Shown here piece after piece: positions 34,786 through 43,263 of a DNA stretch of 64,000 nt. The DNA is taken from positions 7,566,233 to 7,630,232 of the forward strand of contig CP036432.1 in assembly GCA_007753675.1 (NCBI GenBank). Reading direction: 5' to 3'. Positions within the stretch are counted from its first letter, which is position 1. Each line of letters starts with the position of its first letter. The translations under genes and the position numbers were made by a program. Below the pieces are notes generated by a model, which was given only the letters and a program-made list of their open reading frames with translations, was not told where the DNA came from and searched no databases. This DNA comes from Stieleria magnilauensis. Its GTDB lineage: Bacteria > Planctomycetota > Planctomycetia > Pirellulales > Pirellulaceae.

Positions 34786-35775
34786 ATGTCACACACAGCA
34801 CGCAGCACCAAAGCATTGGCCGTCGCCGTTCTCGCTGCCGGGTCGCTCGTCGCCGGCGGATGCACCAGCCCGGCGACTCGGGGCGATTCCAAACTCGCCA
34901 ACTTTTTCGAAACGCCGGGTTGGATGAAGAAGGCTCCCTGGTCCAAGAGCCAGGACGAGCCGCCGACTCCCTATCCCGGTCCGGTCAAGATGGCGACGAC
35001 CTGGTCGCCCGATGTGCTGGTCCAAACCGGCAAGACGCCGACGCGTGGTTTCGGCGGACGCTTGTTCTTCTTTGATGAAAAGACGAAAGCGGTTCCGGTC
35101 GAAGGCACCCTGACGGTGCACGGTTTCGAAATCGGCGCCGACGGCAAAGACGCTCAGGTCAAGCCGTTTAAGTTCACGCCGGAACAATTCACCAAGCATT
35201 TCAGCCAAAGTGATTTCGGCGCCAGCTACAGTATCTGGATTCCGTGGGACGCCGCCGGCGGAGAAGAAAAGCGGGTCTCGCTGGTTCCCACCTTCCAAAC
35301 CACCGAAGGCAAGATCGTGCAGGGTAGTCCGACCAAGGTCATTCTGCCCGGTCGTAAACCCAACCACGAGTCCGGCGTAGCCAACAGTTATCTGTCGCCC
35401 CAGTACCGCGGGCACCAAGATGCGATCGCGCAACATGCGACCCGTCCCAGCGGTCTGGTGACCACAACGATTCGGCGTCATTCCGCATCGCCTGACGGAA
35501 CAACCACACTGCCCAGCGGTTCGTTGCAAGACCGCGTCAACGCAATCGCAGCGACGTATCGCAACGCGACCGGCGAAGGCAGCACGCCGTTCATCGATGT
35601 TCCGCTGACCGCCCCGTCACTGGCCGGTCAGACCCCCGGTAGGGTGTCGACACCCGGCGTGATGCCGGCCAGTGCCGTGATGTCGGACCAGGGGGCCAAC
35701 CCGGTGCGATCGGCCGGCGCTGCGGTCACTGCACCGCGTCGCATCCAATCGCCCGTCGCAGGCAGCGACAGGTAA
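34786..35775 (+). CDS. lipoprotein downstream of the secretin
   Basis: 329 residues. Lipoprotein signal with lipobox LVAGGC. The mature part starts with a short segment (ETPGWMKKAPWSKS), then a beta-rich domain (TRGFGGRLFFFDEKTKAVPVEG, SDFGASYSIWIPWDAAGGEE) to about residue 195, then a low-complexity Ser/Thr/Pro tail. The planctomycete-type architecture is not assigned to a known family here. Position 137 bp after the secretin and just before an ion channel (3-bp gap) suggests co-transcription and a possible secretin accessory role; this is inference. Confidence 0.7.
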   Translation: MSHTARSTKALAVAVLAAGSLVAGGCTSPATRGDSKLANFFETPGWMKKAPWSKSQDEPPTPYPGPVKMATTWSPDVLVQTGKTPTRGFGGRLFFFDEKTKAVPVEGTLTVHGFEIGADGKDAQVKPFKFTPEQFTKHFSQSDFGASYSIWIPWDAAGGEEKRVSLVPTFQTTEGKIVQGSPTKVILPGRKPNHESGVANSYLSPQYRGHQDAIAQHATRPSGLVTTTIRRHSASPDGTTTLPSGSLQDRVNAIAATYRNATGEGSTPFIDVPLTAPSLAGQTPGRVSTPGVMPASAVMSDQGANPVRSAGAAVTAPRRIQSPVAGSDR

Positions 35776-35778
35776 CCG

Positions 35779-36690
35779 ATGAGCCGACGCCGATCAAAAG
35801 CCGAGCAACGTCCCGATGGTCCGCCCTGGCGCGTGACCATGCACGACGTCATCTTTGAATCGGACACGCCGGCCGGTTGGGTGTTCGACGTCGCGCTGTT
35901 GCTGGCGATTTTGTTGAGCGTCACGGTGGTGGCGGTCGAAACAATCCCCTCGGTCGCCGAGCGAAACTGGCTGATCCTGGGGCGGTTCGAATGGTTCTTG
36001 ACCGTCCTGTTCACGATCGAGTACACCGCGCGGCTGGCCTGCGCCCGACACCCGCTGCGGTACGCCGTCAGTTTCTGGGGTGTGATCGATCTGCTCAGTA
36101 TCTTGCCGACCTACATCGGGTTCTTTTTCGTCGAGAGCGACGCCAACTCCTTCGTCATCCTCCGCAGCATTCGTCTGCTGCGGGCGTTCCGCGTGCTGAA
36201 GCTGTGGCGGATGATGGACGATGCCGAAGAGTTGTCACAGGCGATTTGGAAGGCTCGGCACAAGATCATCGTGTTCCTAATCGTCGTCTTGGTCGCCGTG
36301 ACCATCAGCGGCACGTTGATGTACTTCGTCGAAAACGTGATTCCGCGGATGACGCGGGGAGAATCACCGGCGGACGATTCGGAGTTCATCGCCAGCCAGT
36401 TCGATTCCATTCCCCAGGCGATGTACTGGGCCATCGTGACGATGACGACGGTCGGCTATGGCGACATCGTCCCCAAGACCACGATCGGAAAGTTCATCTC
36501 CGCCACGCTGATTCTGCTCGGTTACAGCCTGATCATCGTGCCCAGCGGGTTTGTCACCGCTGAGCTGACGTCCAAAAAGTCCGCAGAACCCGCCGGCGAA
36601 ACGAAGTGTCCACGCTGCACGTCCGCCGAACACCATGGCGAAGCCGTCTACTGCTACCGCTGTGGCGAAAGGCTGACGGCGGAGGGCTGA
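35779..36690 (+). CDS. voltage-gated-type potassium channel with C-terminal zinc ribbon
   Basis: 303 residues. Six membrane spans of the ion-transport fold: S1 near 35-55, S4 with regularly spaced arginines (RSIRLLRAFRVLKLWRM), pore helix and selectivity filter TTVGYGD near residue 228, S6 (ATLILLGYSLIIVPSGFV). The cytoplasmic tail ends in a zinc ribbon (CPRCTSAEHHGEAVYCYRCGE), unusual for this family. It starts 3 bp after the lipoprotein stop. The last codons and stop lie in a 14-bp tandem repeat. K+ selectivity is inferred from the filter; gating is not known. Confidence 0.9.
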   Translation: MSRRRSKAEQRPDGPPWRVTMHDVIFESDTPAGWVFDVALLLAILLSVTVVAVETIPSVAERNWLILGRFEWFLTVLFTIEYTARLACARHPLRYAVSFWGVIDLLSILPTYIGFFFVESDANSFVILRSIRLLRAFRVLKLWRMMDDAEELSQAIWKARHKIIVFLIVVLVAVTISGTLMYFVENVIPRMTRGESPADDSEFIASQFDSIPQAMYWAIVTMTTVGYGDIVPKTTIGKFISATLILLGYSLIIVPSGFVTAELTSKKSAEPAGETKCPRCTSAEHHGEAVYCYRCGERLTAEG

Positions 36691-36712
36691 CGGCGGAGGG
36701 CTGACGGCGGAG
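36671..36712 (+). repeat. three 14-bp tandem repeats over a gene end
   Basis: GGCTGACGGCGGAG repeated at 36671, 36685 and 36699 with a partial fourth. The channel's stop codon lies in the second copy, so the array grew out of the coding end. Confidence 0.9.
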
Positions 36713-36863
36713 GGCTGATCGGCGCTTGATGGGGCGGACCATGATCGTGGGAAAGGCGTCCAGCTTGCGACGCGGACCTGGCTGGAAGCCCATCCCACTT
36801 GGTTTCCGCTCGTTGCTAGACTGGTGGTTTATCAAACCGACGAACCGATCGAAATTGAACCCC

Positions 36864-38282
36864 ATGAAGCCTGTGTTCCGAATCCTTTCCTCCATTCCGC
36901 TGCTGTTCTGTTTTTGTAGTTTTGCGTCGTGCGATCAGCCATCGACGACGAAGGTCGTCGGCGAGACGCCGGATGCGACTGCGGCGATCCCGCCGATGGA
37001 GCTGGAAGGTTCCGACTGGCCGCGTCTGTTGGGGAAACACTTCGACGGCGTCGCTGAGGTATCCGGCAAGGCATTCGATTGGAGCAAGACGCCGGAGATC
37101 GCCTGGCGGCTGCCCGTCGGCGATGGCTATGGGCTCGGCTGCGTCGTCGACGGACGCTACTACCACGCCGACGCCGTACGCAGCGATCAGTCGTCCGGCG
37201 GGCGGCAGACGGTCGAGCGGTTGCGGGCGTTTGATCTGAACGATGCCCGTTTGATCTGGTCGGTCGAGCGTCCGCTGGAGTACCGAGACCTGTATGGTTA
37301 TGAAACCGGTCCGCGAGGGACGCCGACCAGCGACGGCAAATCGATCATCACGTTCGGCTGTGACGGCGAATTGTGCTGTCGTGATCTCGCCGACGGAACG
37401 TTGAAATGGAGCGTCTCGACAAACAAAGCCTACGGCGTGGTCCAAAATTTCTTCGGCGTCGGATCGTCGCCGTTGCTGTTGGATTCGATGGTGATCGTTC
37501 CCGTCGGTGGCAGCCCCCCGGAAGATCAACAGATCGCGCCGGGGCGACTCGATCGGGTGATCCCCAACGGATCGGCGCTGGTCGCGTTTGATTTGGCCAG
37601 CGGAGAGGAGGTTTGGAAATGCGGTGGTGACTTGGCCAGCTACAGCAGCCCTCGCACGATGAAGATCGGTGATCAAACGGTGGTGCTGTTGTACGCCCGC
37701 AATCATCTGTTGGCCGTCGACCCTGCACTCGGCAAGGTGCTGTGGAAGGTGCCGCACCGAGCGGACATGCTGGAAAGTGTCAACGCGATGATGCCGGTCG
37801 TGGACGGCGATCGCGTGTTCATCAGCGAGTGTTATCAGGTGGGCAGCCAGCTGTTGGAGGTGTCGTTGCTGCAGCCGACCACGCTCTGGTTGGATCCGCC
37901 CCGAAATCGTCGCGCCCAGGCGATGCGTTGCCACTGGTCGACGCCGATCTTGGTGGACGGTTTCCTGTATGGCTGCAGCGGGCGAAACAATCCGGACAGC
38001 GATTTTCGTTGCGTCGAACTGGCCAGCGGCAAGGTGCAGTGGAGCGACGATCGGGGGATGCGAACGTCGGTCACCCGCGTCGGCGAGCACCTGGTCGTGT
38101 TGGACGAATACGGGCGGATCGAAATCGTGCGTCCCAATCCCGAGAAGCTGGAGATCTTGGCGGAATATGATTTCAGCGACCAGATTCGGACCCCCTGCTG
38201 GGCGGCACCGATCGTCGTCGGCAATCGAATGCTCGTCCGCGGCGACCGTCACGTCTTGTGCCTGGCGATCCCCACCCGCTGA
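36864..38282 (+). CDS. PQQ-like beta-propeller lipoprotein
   Basis: 472 residues from ATG at 36864. Signal ends FCSFASC (lipobox). The mature protein is a PQQ-binding-like propeller: repeated blades such as LRAFDLNDARLIWSVERP, LCCRDLADGTLKWSVS, LVAFDLASGEEVWKCGG, LLAVDPALGKVLWKVPH and FRCVELASGKVQWSDD. No PQQ-liganding or haem motif is evident, so a structural or BamB-like role is as likely as dehydrogenase activity. Single gene between the channel and a Nudix gene. Confidence 0.85.
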   Translation: MKPVFRILSSIPLLFCFCSFASCDQPSTTKVVGETPDATAAIPPMELEGSDWPRLLGKHFDGVAEVSGKAFDWSKTPEIAWRLPVGDGYGLGCVVDGRYYHADAVRSDQSSGGRQTVERLRAFDLNDARLIWSVERPLEYRDLYGYETGPRGTPTSDGKSIITFGCDGELCCRDLADGTLKWSVSTNKAYGVVQNFFGVGSSPLLLDSMVIVPVGGSPPEDQQIAPGRLDRVIPNGSALVAFDLASGEEVWKCGGDLASYSSPRTMKIGDQTVVLLYARNHLLAVDPALGKVLWKVPHRADMLESVNAMMPVVDGDRVFISECYQVGSQLLEVSLLQPTTLWLDPPRNRRAQAMRCHWSTPILVDGFLYGCSGRNNPDSDFRCVELASGKVQWSDDRGMRTSVTRVGEHLVVLDEYGRIEIVRPNPEKLEILAEYDFSDQIRTPCWAAPIVVGNRMLVRGDRHVLCLAIPTR

Positions 38283-38394
38283 CCGGTCGCCCGGCGGCCG
38301 GCATCGGTACACCAATCGGATCGGGCATGTTACGATCGGGCGGTTCCAACTAAACCGCTCGTTGTTATTGATTTCCCGCCCTGCCCAAGCATTC

Positions 38395-39015
38395 ATGTCC
38401 ACCCACGAAGAACACGTCCTGGTCATTCCCGCATCGGTCATCGACGAGATCGGTGTGATCGACGGATTCGAATCCGACATCGATCGATTCCTCGGACCGA
38501 TCCTGCAGAGTGACCAATTGTCCTATCGGCCACGCTCGGCGATGGAAGTCGATCCCAGTTTCAAACAATTGATCCCCTACGTCGTCTTGGAATGGACCGA
38601 CAAGTCGGGCCGACTCCATGTGTTTGCCTACACCCGCGGCGGCGGTGGCGGCGAAGAACGGTTGCACGCCAAACGAAGTATCGGAATCGGTGGGCACATC
38701 AGCCGCGAAGACGCCGCCGACGGCAACGACGCTTACGCCACCGGCATGCAACGCGAACTGGCTGAAGAAATTCAATTGGATGCCCAGTACACCGAAACCC
38801 GCGAGGGTTTGATTTACGATCCGTCCAACGAAGTCGGACAGGTTCATTTGGGCGTGGTGCATCGGTTTGTGCTCGATTCACCGCAGGTCGCCAGCAACGA
38901 AGTCGAGTTGGCCGAAGGCGGCTTCGTCTCCATCGATGAATTGCGCGAGCAACACGAGCGACTGGAGACGTGGAGCCAGTTGGCACTCGATGCGCTGTAT
39001 GGACAAGTGGGGTAA
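38395..39015 (+). CDS. Nudix-like hydrolase
   Basis: 206 residues from ATG at 38395; further upstream codons in frame lie inside the preceding gene. Nudix box region: GGHISREDAADGNDAYATGMQRELAEEIQLD, with RELAEE as the metal-binding core although the first Gly spacing is longer than standard. The C-terminal part (HLGVVHRFVL, LAEGGFVSIDEL) fits the fold. It may act on a phosphosugar or nucleotide derivative. Immediately downstream is the region into which the IS inserted. Confidence 0.78.
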   Translation: MSTHEEHVLVIPASVIDEIGVIDGFESDIDRFLGPILQSDQLSYRPRSAMEVDPSFKQLIPYVVLEWTDKSGRLHVFAYTRGGGGGEERLHAKRSIGIGGHISREDAADGNDAYATGMQRELAEEIQLDAQYTETREGLIYDPSNEVGQVHLGVVHRFVLDSPQVASNEVELAEGGFVSIDELREQHERLETWSQLALDALYGQVG

Positions 39016-39071
39016 GCTTCCTGCTTGCCTGGCAGGTTGGGGCACGACAGGTGTTAGCGGAACGGCGCGAG

Positions 39072-41064
39072 CGGCCTGTCGATTTAGTTCCTGGGGACGG
39101 TTGATTCGATTTTGGTTCCGGACGAGGCTTTTATGGTGCTATGCGGGGCATCCAGAGTCGTTGGTAAGCGTGTTGACGGGATCGTGGCGTTCGCTTGTGG
39201 CGGATTTCGTTCGAAATGCCCCCTATCTCCCCTAGTTTGCTGTTCCGAGCGATTGTGTCGCCGCGGCGGCGCGCAGCTTCGCCAAGTAACTCATGATTTT
39301 CTTCAGATTGAATCCGGTCGCCGCCCAGCGCCATTCTTGATTCACACCTGCGATACCTCGAAGCAGGAATCGCCGCATATCAAGCGTGCTCTTGATCACG
39401 GCGAAAGGCGTTTCACCGAAATGCTGACGACGAGAGTAAGCCTCTTTGGCTGCAGGCGTTTCCATTCGCGCACGCTGCCGACGTCGCGCTCCTTCATGCT
39501 CATCATGCATCGTCTCGCGACCACGTGGCGGGCCAGGCTTGCGACCACGTCGCTTGCCCGCTCGCTTGTCCGACGAGGTCGCTTCGCTGGACTCCTGGGA
39601 CGATGCCTCGCTGCTGCTTGCCTCGTCTTTTGGCTTCACGTTCTTGCGACAACGCCCAGCCAGCGTGCAGCCCTCGCATTCAAAACAGGTGTAAACCTTT
39701 CGCTGCACCGGAGAGCCGTCGCCATGCGTCGTGTTCTCGGTCGTCCGATGTGAAAGCACTTTGCCTGCCGGGCAGTAATAGCAGTCGTTCGCTTCGTCGT
39801 ACACAAACGCTGCTTTGTCAAATCGTTTGGTTTGTGGATTAACCGGCAACTGATCAATCTGATCGGCGGCAACGGGCTCAGTCAAATCCGAACGCTCGGC
39901 AGGGTTGTTCTCGCGATTGGTTTCGGCAAGCGGGCCAATCAGTTCGATCTGTTTTTCCTCAGCCGCAGTGAGGTTTTTGCCCGTCGTGTAAGCCGAGTCA
40001 GCCATGACTCGCTTAATGTCAATTCCAAAGTCGTTGGCCACACAGTCGACGATGGTGGCAAATTCGTGGTGTTCGACGTTGCCGATCAAGACGTCCGCCG
40101 CAACGATCAGGCCGCTCTGCGTTTCGGTCGTCGCCATCGGAGTAAAGTTGGCTGCGTAACCACCCTCCTTATTGGGAAGAATGCGACTGTCCGTGTCAGT
40201 CTTGGGTAACTGGGCGGGGCCCTTCGTCCCATTTTTCCTGCGGACTTCGTCCATCGCATTGACCGTCTCCAGATGAGCGGCCAGTTGTGAGCGGCGTGAC
40301 TTCAAGTTGGCGACGGCGGCGGGGAGGCGGTCCGCCGAAACGTCCTGGCCGATGAGATCTGCGTCGCATGCGTCGTTGACTTCGAAGGTTTCCAGGGCCT
40401 CATCAATTTGCGCGTCAAGTTCTTCGAGTGCTTTGGCTAATCGTTTGGCCGTCCAAGTCTTGTATTTGTTGGCGTCAGCCAGGATGCGTGTGCCGTCGAT
40501 GCACAGTTCCGAGAGATTGGCGATCCCCAGGTTGATCGCCAGCTTGACCATTTGTTTGAAGATGCCTTTGACTGCATCACTATTGTTTCGGCGGAAGTCG
40601 CTGATCGTGCTGTGATCGATGCGGCGACCGCTGCTAAGCCAGATAAAATCGATCGAATGCTTGAGTTCGTATTCAATGTTCCGGCTGGATCGGATTCGCC
40701 GAATCATGGCAAACAGCAGGATCTTTGCCATTACGCTGGGATGGATCGGCGGCTGACCGAATCCGCCGTTGTAGGCCGCCTCCCAATCAGTCCAGTCCAT
40801 CTGATCGAGAATCTCGTCGACCAAGCGAACGGGATGATCCTGAGGGATGAGTTCCTCCAGGGCGGTGGGAATGAGGACCAGTTGCCCGCGTGGTGTAGGA
40901 GCTTCCTGCCAATAGCTGGTCTTGGGTTGTCTCTGGCTCACTGGGCAAGCCTCCCTGCGTGAGAAGTGAATCGCGACGACGATCCGCCAAGAATAGCAAA
41001 CATCGTGACGATGCCTACTAAGCCACCTCCCCTCGTTTTGTGGATACACTAAACCGACAGGCCG
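39072..41064 (-). mobile_element. complete IS1182-family insertion sequence
   Basis: 1993 bp. Left terminal repeat CGGCCTGTCGATTTAG (39072-39087) and right terminal repeat CTAAACCGACAGGCCG (41049-41064) are inverted with one mismatch over 16 bp. A 4-bp direct duplication CGAG flanks it at 39068-39071 and 41065-41068. Removing the element and one CGAG restores a repeat arm GGCGCGAGCCGTCCGG identical to other copies of the adjacent 95-bp array. Transposase intact, so it may be active. Confidence 0.92.
39232..40941 (-). CDS. IS1182-family transposase
   Basis: 569 residues from the GTG at 40941, preferred since GGGAGG lies 8 bases upstream; an ATG at 41049 would start inside the terminal repeat. 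DDE-type: first Asp in LCIDGTRILADANK, second in VMADSAYTTGKN, Glu in QHFGETPFAVIKS. A Cys-rich insert (CYYCPAGK, CFECEGCTLAGRCRK) and a Ser/Lys-rich stretch lie before the last block, as in other IS1182 members with a zinc-binding insert. No frameshift or stop, full length. Confidence 0.95.
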   Translation of the reverse strand: MSQRQPKTSYWQEAPTPRGQLVLIPTALEELIPQDHPVRLVDEILDQMDWTDWEAAYNGGFGQPPIHPSVMAKILLFAMIRRIRSSRNIEYELKHSIDFIWLSSGRRIDHSTISDFRRNNSDAVKGIFKQMVKLAINLGIANLSELCIDGTRILADANKYKTWTAKRLAKALEELDAQIDEALETFEVNDACDADLIGQDVSADRLPAAVANLKSRRSQLAAHLETVNAMDEVRRKNGTKGPAQLPKTDTDSRILPNKEGGYAANFTPMATTETQSGLIVAADVLIGNVEHHEFATIVDCVANDFGIDIKRVMADSAYTTGKNLTAAEEKQIELIGPLAETNRENNPAERSDLTEPVAADQIDQLPVNPQTKRFDKAAFVYDEANDCYYCPAGKVLSHRTTENTTHGDGSPVQRKVYTCFECEGCTLAGRCRKNVKPKDEASSSEASSQESSEATSSDKRAGKRRGRKPGPPRGRETMHDEHEGARRRQRARMETPAAKEAYSRRQHFGETPFAVIKSTLDMRRFLLRGIAGVNQEWRWAATGFNLKKIMSYLAKLRAAAATQSLGTAN

Positions 41065-41414
41065 CGAGCCGTCCGGTTTCAGTTTGAAAACACGCTGACA
41101 GACCGGAGGGCTCGCGCCCTGCCGCTAACTGTGGCGCTGAGGGTGATAGCGGAACGGCGCGAGCCGTCCGGTTTCAGTTTGAAAACACGCTGACAGACCG
41201 GAGGGCTCGCGCCCTGCCGCTTACTGTGGCGCTGAGGGTGTTAGCGGAACGGCGCGAGCCGTCCGGTTCCAGTTTGAAAACACGCTGACAGACCGGAGGG
41301 CTCGCGCCCTGCCGCTAACTGTGGCGCTGAGGGTGTTAGCGGAACGGCGCGAGCCGTCCGGTTTCAGCTTGAAAACACCGTCCAAGACCGGAGGGCTCGC
41401 GCCCTGCCGCTAAC
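41065..41414 (+). repeat. 95-bp tandem array of palindromic repeats, four copies, first one split by the IS
   Basis: GAGCC cores at 41066, 41161, 41256 and 41351 give a constant 95-bp period. Each copy has an arm AGCGGAACGGCGCGAGCCGT paired with ACGGCTCGCGCC-like sequence (CCGGAGGGCTCGCGCCCTG), joined by TTTGAAAACACGCTGACAG. The left half of the first copy lies at 39050-39071, on the other side of the IS. A further single copy is at 61398-61466. Confidence 0.93.
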
Positions 41415-41470
41415 AAGTAACACGCCGATTGGAGTTAAAGTATGTGGTGTTGCGGCGCAGGCCACTTGAT

Positions 41471-41493
41471 CGCAAGCTGGAAGCGTACGCCAC
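41471..41493 (+). repeat. dispersed repeat, AAGCTGGAAGC core
   Basis: CGCAAGCTGGAAGCGTACGC followed by CAC; 13 bp upstream of the IscS-type desulfurase start. Confidence 0.7.
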
Positions 41494-41505
41494 TTTGGAG
41501 GGTCG

Positions 41506-42672
41506 ATGATTTATTTGGACAATCACGCGACGACGCCGTGTGATCCACGTGTCGCCCAACAGATGATGCCGTGGCTGGTCGAGCATTTCGGCAATCCACA
41601 CAGCACGTCTCACGAGATGGGGCGAGAGGCTAAGTCAGCGATGGATGCCGCGGTGGCGATGATCGCCTCGCATCTTGGCGTCGCCGCCGATTCGGTACTG
41701 ATCACCAGTGGGGCGACCGAGAGCAATAACTTGGCGATCGATGGGATCTGCCGCCACCCGCGACAGCGAAGGCGTCATGTGGTCACCAGCACGATCGAGC
41801 ATCCCGCCGTTTTAGATGTCGTCGCCAGACTGGAAAAGGACGGTTTTCGGGTCACGCGTGTTCCGGTCCATCGCTTCGATCACCCGCTGGCCGGACAGAT
41901 CGATCTGGAGCAACTGGCCGCAGCGATGGACGATGACACCGCACTCGTTACGGTGCATTGGGCGAATAACGAAATCGGCGTGATCCAACCGATGTCGCAG
42001 ATCGCCGCCATCGCTCATCAAGCCGGCGCACTCGTCCACAGCGATGCGACCCAGGCGGTCGGGCGGATCGCGGTTGATTTGCAACGCGTCGATGTGGATC
42101 TGATCAGCGCGTCGGCCCACAAGTTTTACGGACCCAAGGGTGTCGGCATGCTGACGATGGCCGGCGGGATTCCCGGACGTCGCGTGCGATTAAAACCGAT
42201 GATCGTCGGCGGTGGTCAACAACGAAATGTGCGCAGCGGCACGATGTCTCCGGCGAACGTCATCGCGCTGGCCACCGCGCTCGATCTGGCCGTCGCGGAA
42301 TCGGCGCAGGTCGCCCGGCGGGTCGGTGACTTGCGCGGCCAACTTTGGGACGGATTGCGACAGGGCATCGAAGGCATCTGTCTGAATGGACCGCCGCTCG
42401 ACTCGTCGATGCGAATGGAGGGCAATCTGAATTGCAAGCTGCCGGGGATCGAAGGCGAATCGTGGATGGCCGCTTGCAGCGACGTCGCGTTCAGCAGCGG
42501 GTCGGCCTGCAGCAGCGTCGACGCCAAACCCAGCCACGTGTTGACGGGATTGGGGTTGAGCGAAAGTGAAGCTCGGCGGAGCGTCCGGTTCGGAATCGGG
42601 AAATTCAACACGTCCGAGCAGATCGATCGGGCGATCGAGATCCTGGTTTCAGGCTATCGGAGTCTGGTGTGA
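41506..42672 (+). CDS. cysteine desulfurase, IscS/NifS type
   Basis: 388 residues. N-terminus IYLDNHATTPCDP, PLP lysine in SASAHKFYGPKGVG, active-site cysteine in SSGSACSSVDAKPSH. These are the IscS/NifS hallmarks, and length is typical. It provides sulfur for Fe-S clusters or tRNA thiolation. No iscU, iscR or hsc gene is adjacent. Preceded by the palindrome array and the AAGCTGGAAGC repeat. Confidence 0.94.
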   Translation: MIYLDNHATTPCDPRVAQQMMPWLVEHFGNPHSTSHEMGREAKSAMDAAVAMIASHLGVAADSVLITSGATESNNLAIDGICRHPRQRRRHVVTSTIEHPAVLDVVARLEKDGFRVTRVPVHRFDHPLAGQIDLEQLAAAMDDDTALVTVHWANNEIGVIQPMSQIAAIAHQAGALVHSDATQAVGRIAVDLQRVDVDLISASAHKFYGPKGVGMLTMAGGIPGRRVRLKPMIVGGGQQRNVRSGTMSPANVIALATALDLAVAESAQVARRVGDLRGQLWDGLRQGIEGICLNGPPLDSSMRMEGNLNCKLPGIEGESWMAACSDVAFSSGSACSSVDAKPSHVLTGLGLSESEARRSVRFGIGKFNTSEQIDRAIEILVSGYRSLV

Positions 42673-43263
42673 GCTGGACCGCCGGAGCCGGTGGGCGTTG
42701 CGATTGCAGAGCAATTTGCGTCGCCGGGAAATGAGTTTGCGTCATCGACGCCGGCCGTCGTTCTCCCGGGTGTCACAAAACGCGACGGAATCTCATTAAA
42801 CCGGTGTGAGAATGCGGGATACTCCGCGCAACCGACGATTCTTCGCTACCGTCTTGAGGGTCGACGGTGCATAATAGTGCGGCAAGAATTCAGCGGAGAG
42901 CATGCAGGTTGAACTCACGACCGGTCAACGCCTGTTTGACCCAGCGGTGTCACCGGCGTCTCCCCGCCCCCGCGTGCTTGATCCAGTTTGAATGGGTCTG
43001 TCACCGCACTGTGTCCGTCACCGTGCTGTGTCGGTTGCACAGTCCAGGCTCTCGTGCAGCCCAGGCTGTATCGCAGCCCAGGCTCTTGTGCAGCCCCTGC
43101 TGTGCATGTCGGCGTTCGGTCAGCCATGGCTTGGCCGACGTCGAGACTCCCACCTACAAAAGCTGGATAGAAAACTCAAACGGTGTTGCATCCCGACCGG
43201 ATGTGGCGCCCCGCTTTTCAATCCCACCGATAGATCTCCATCATCCGACGGACCCTACCGACA
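42673..43263. other. 591-bp intergenic region with degenerate tandem repeats
   Basis: No convincing gene. The part 43040-43110 carries degenerate direct repeats of CAGCCCAGGCT (about three copies separated by C/T-rich words). The rest shows no structure I could support. It forms the leader of the secreted redox protein starting at 43264. Confidence 0.55.

Noticed and set aside
39130-41045. Alternative IS ends based on a weak GGCATC match
   Set aside because: The 16-bp inverted repeats at 39072 and 41064 with the CGAG duplication fit far better.
41049-41100. Upstream ATG (41049) as transposase start
   Set aside because: It lies inside the terminal repeat; GTG at 40941 has the proper ribosome-binding site.
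41050-41414. CRISPR array
   Set aside because: Period is 95 bp and the whole unit is repeated, with no unique spacers and no cas genes.
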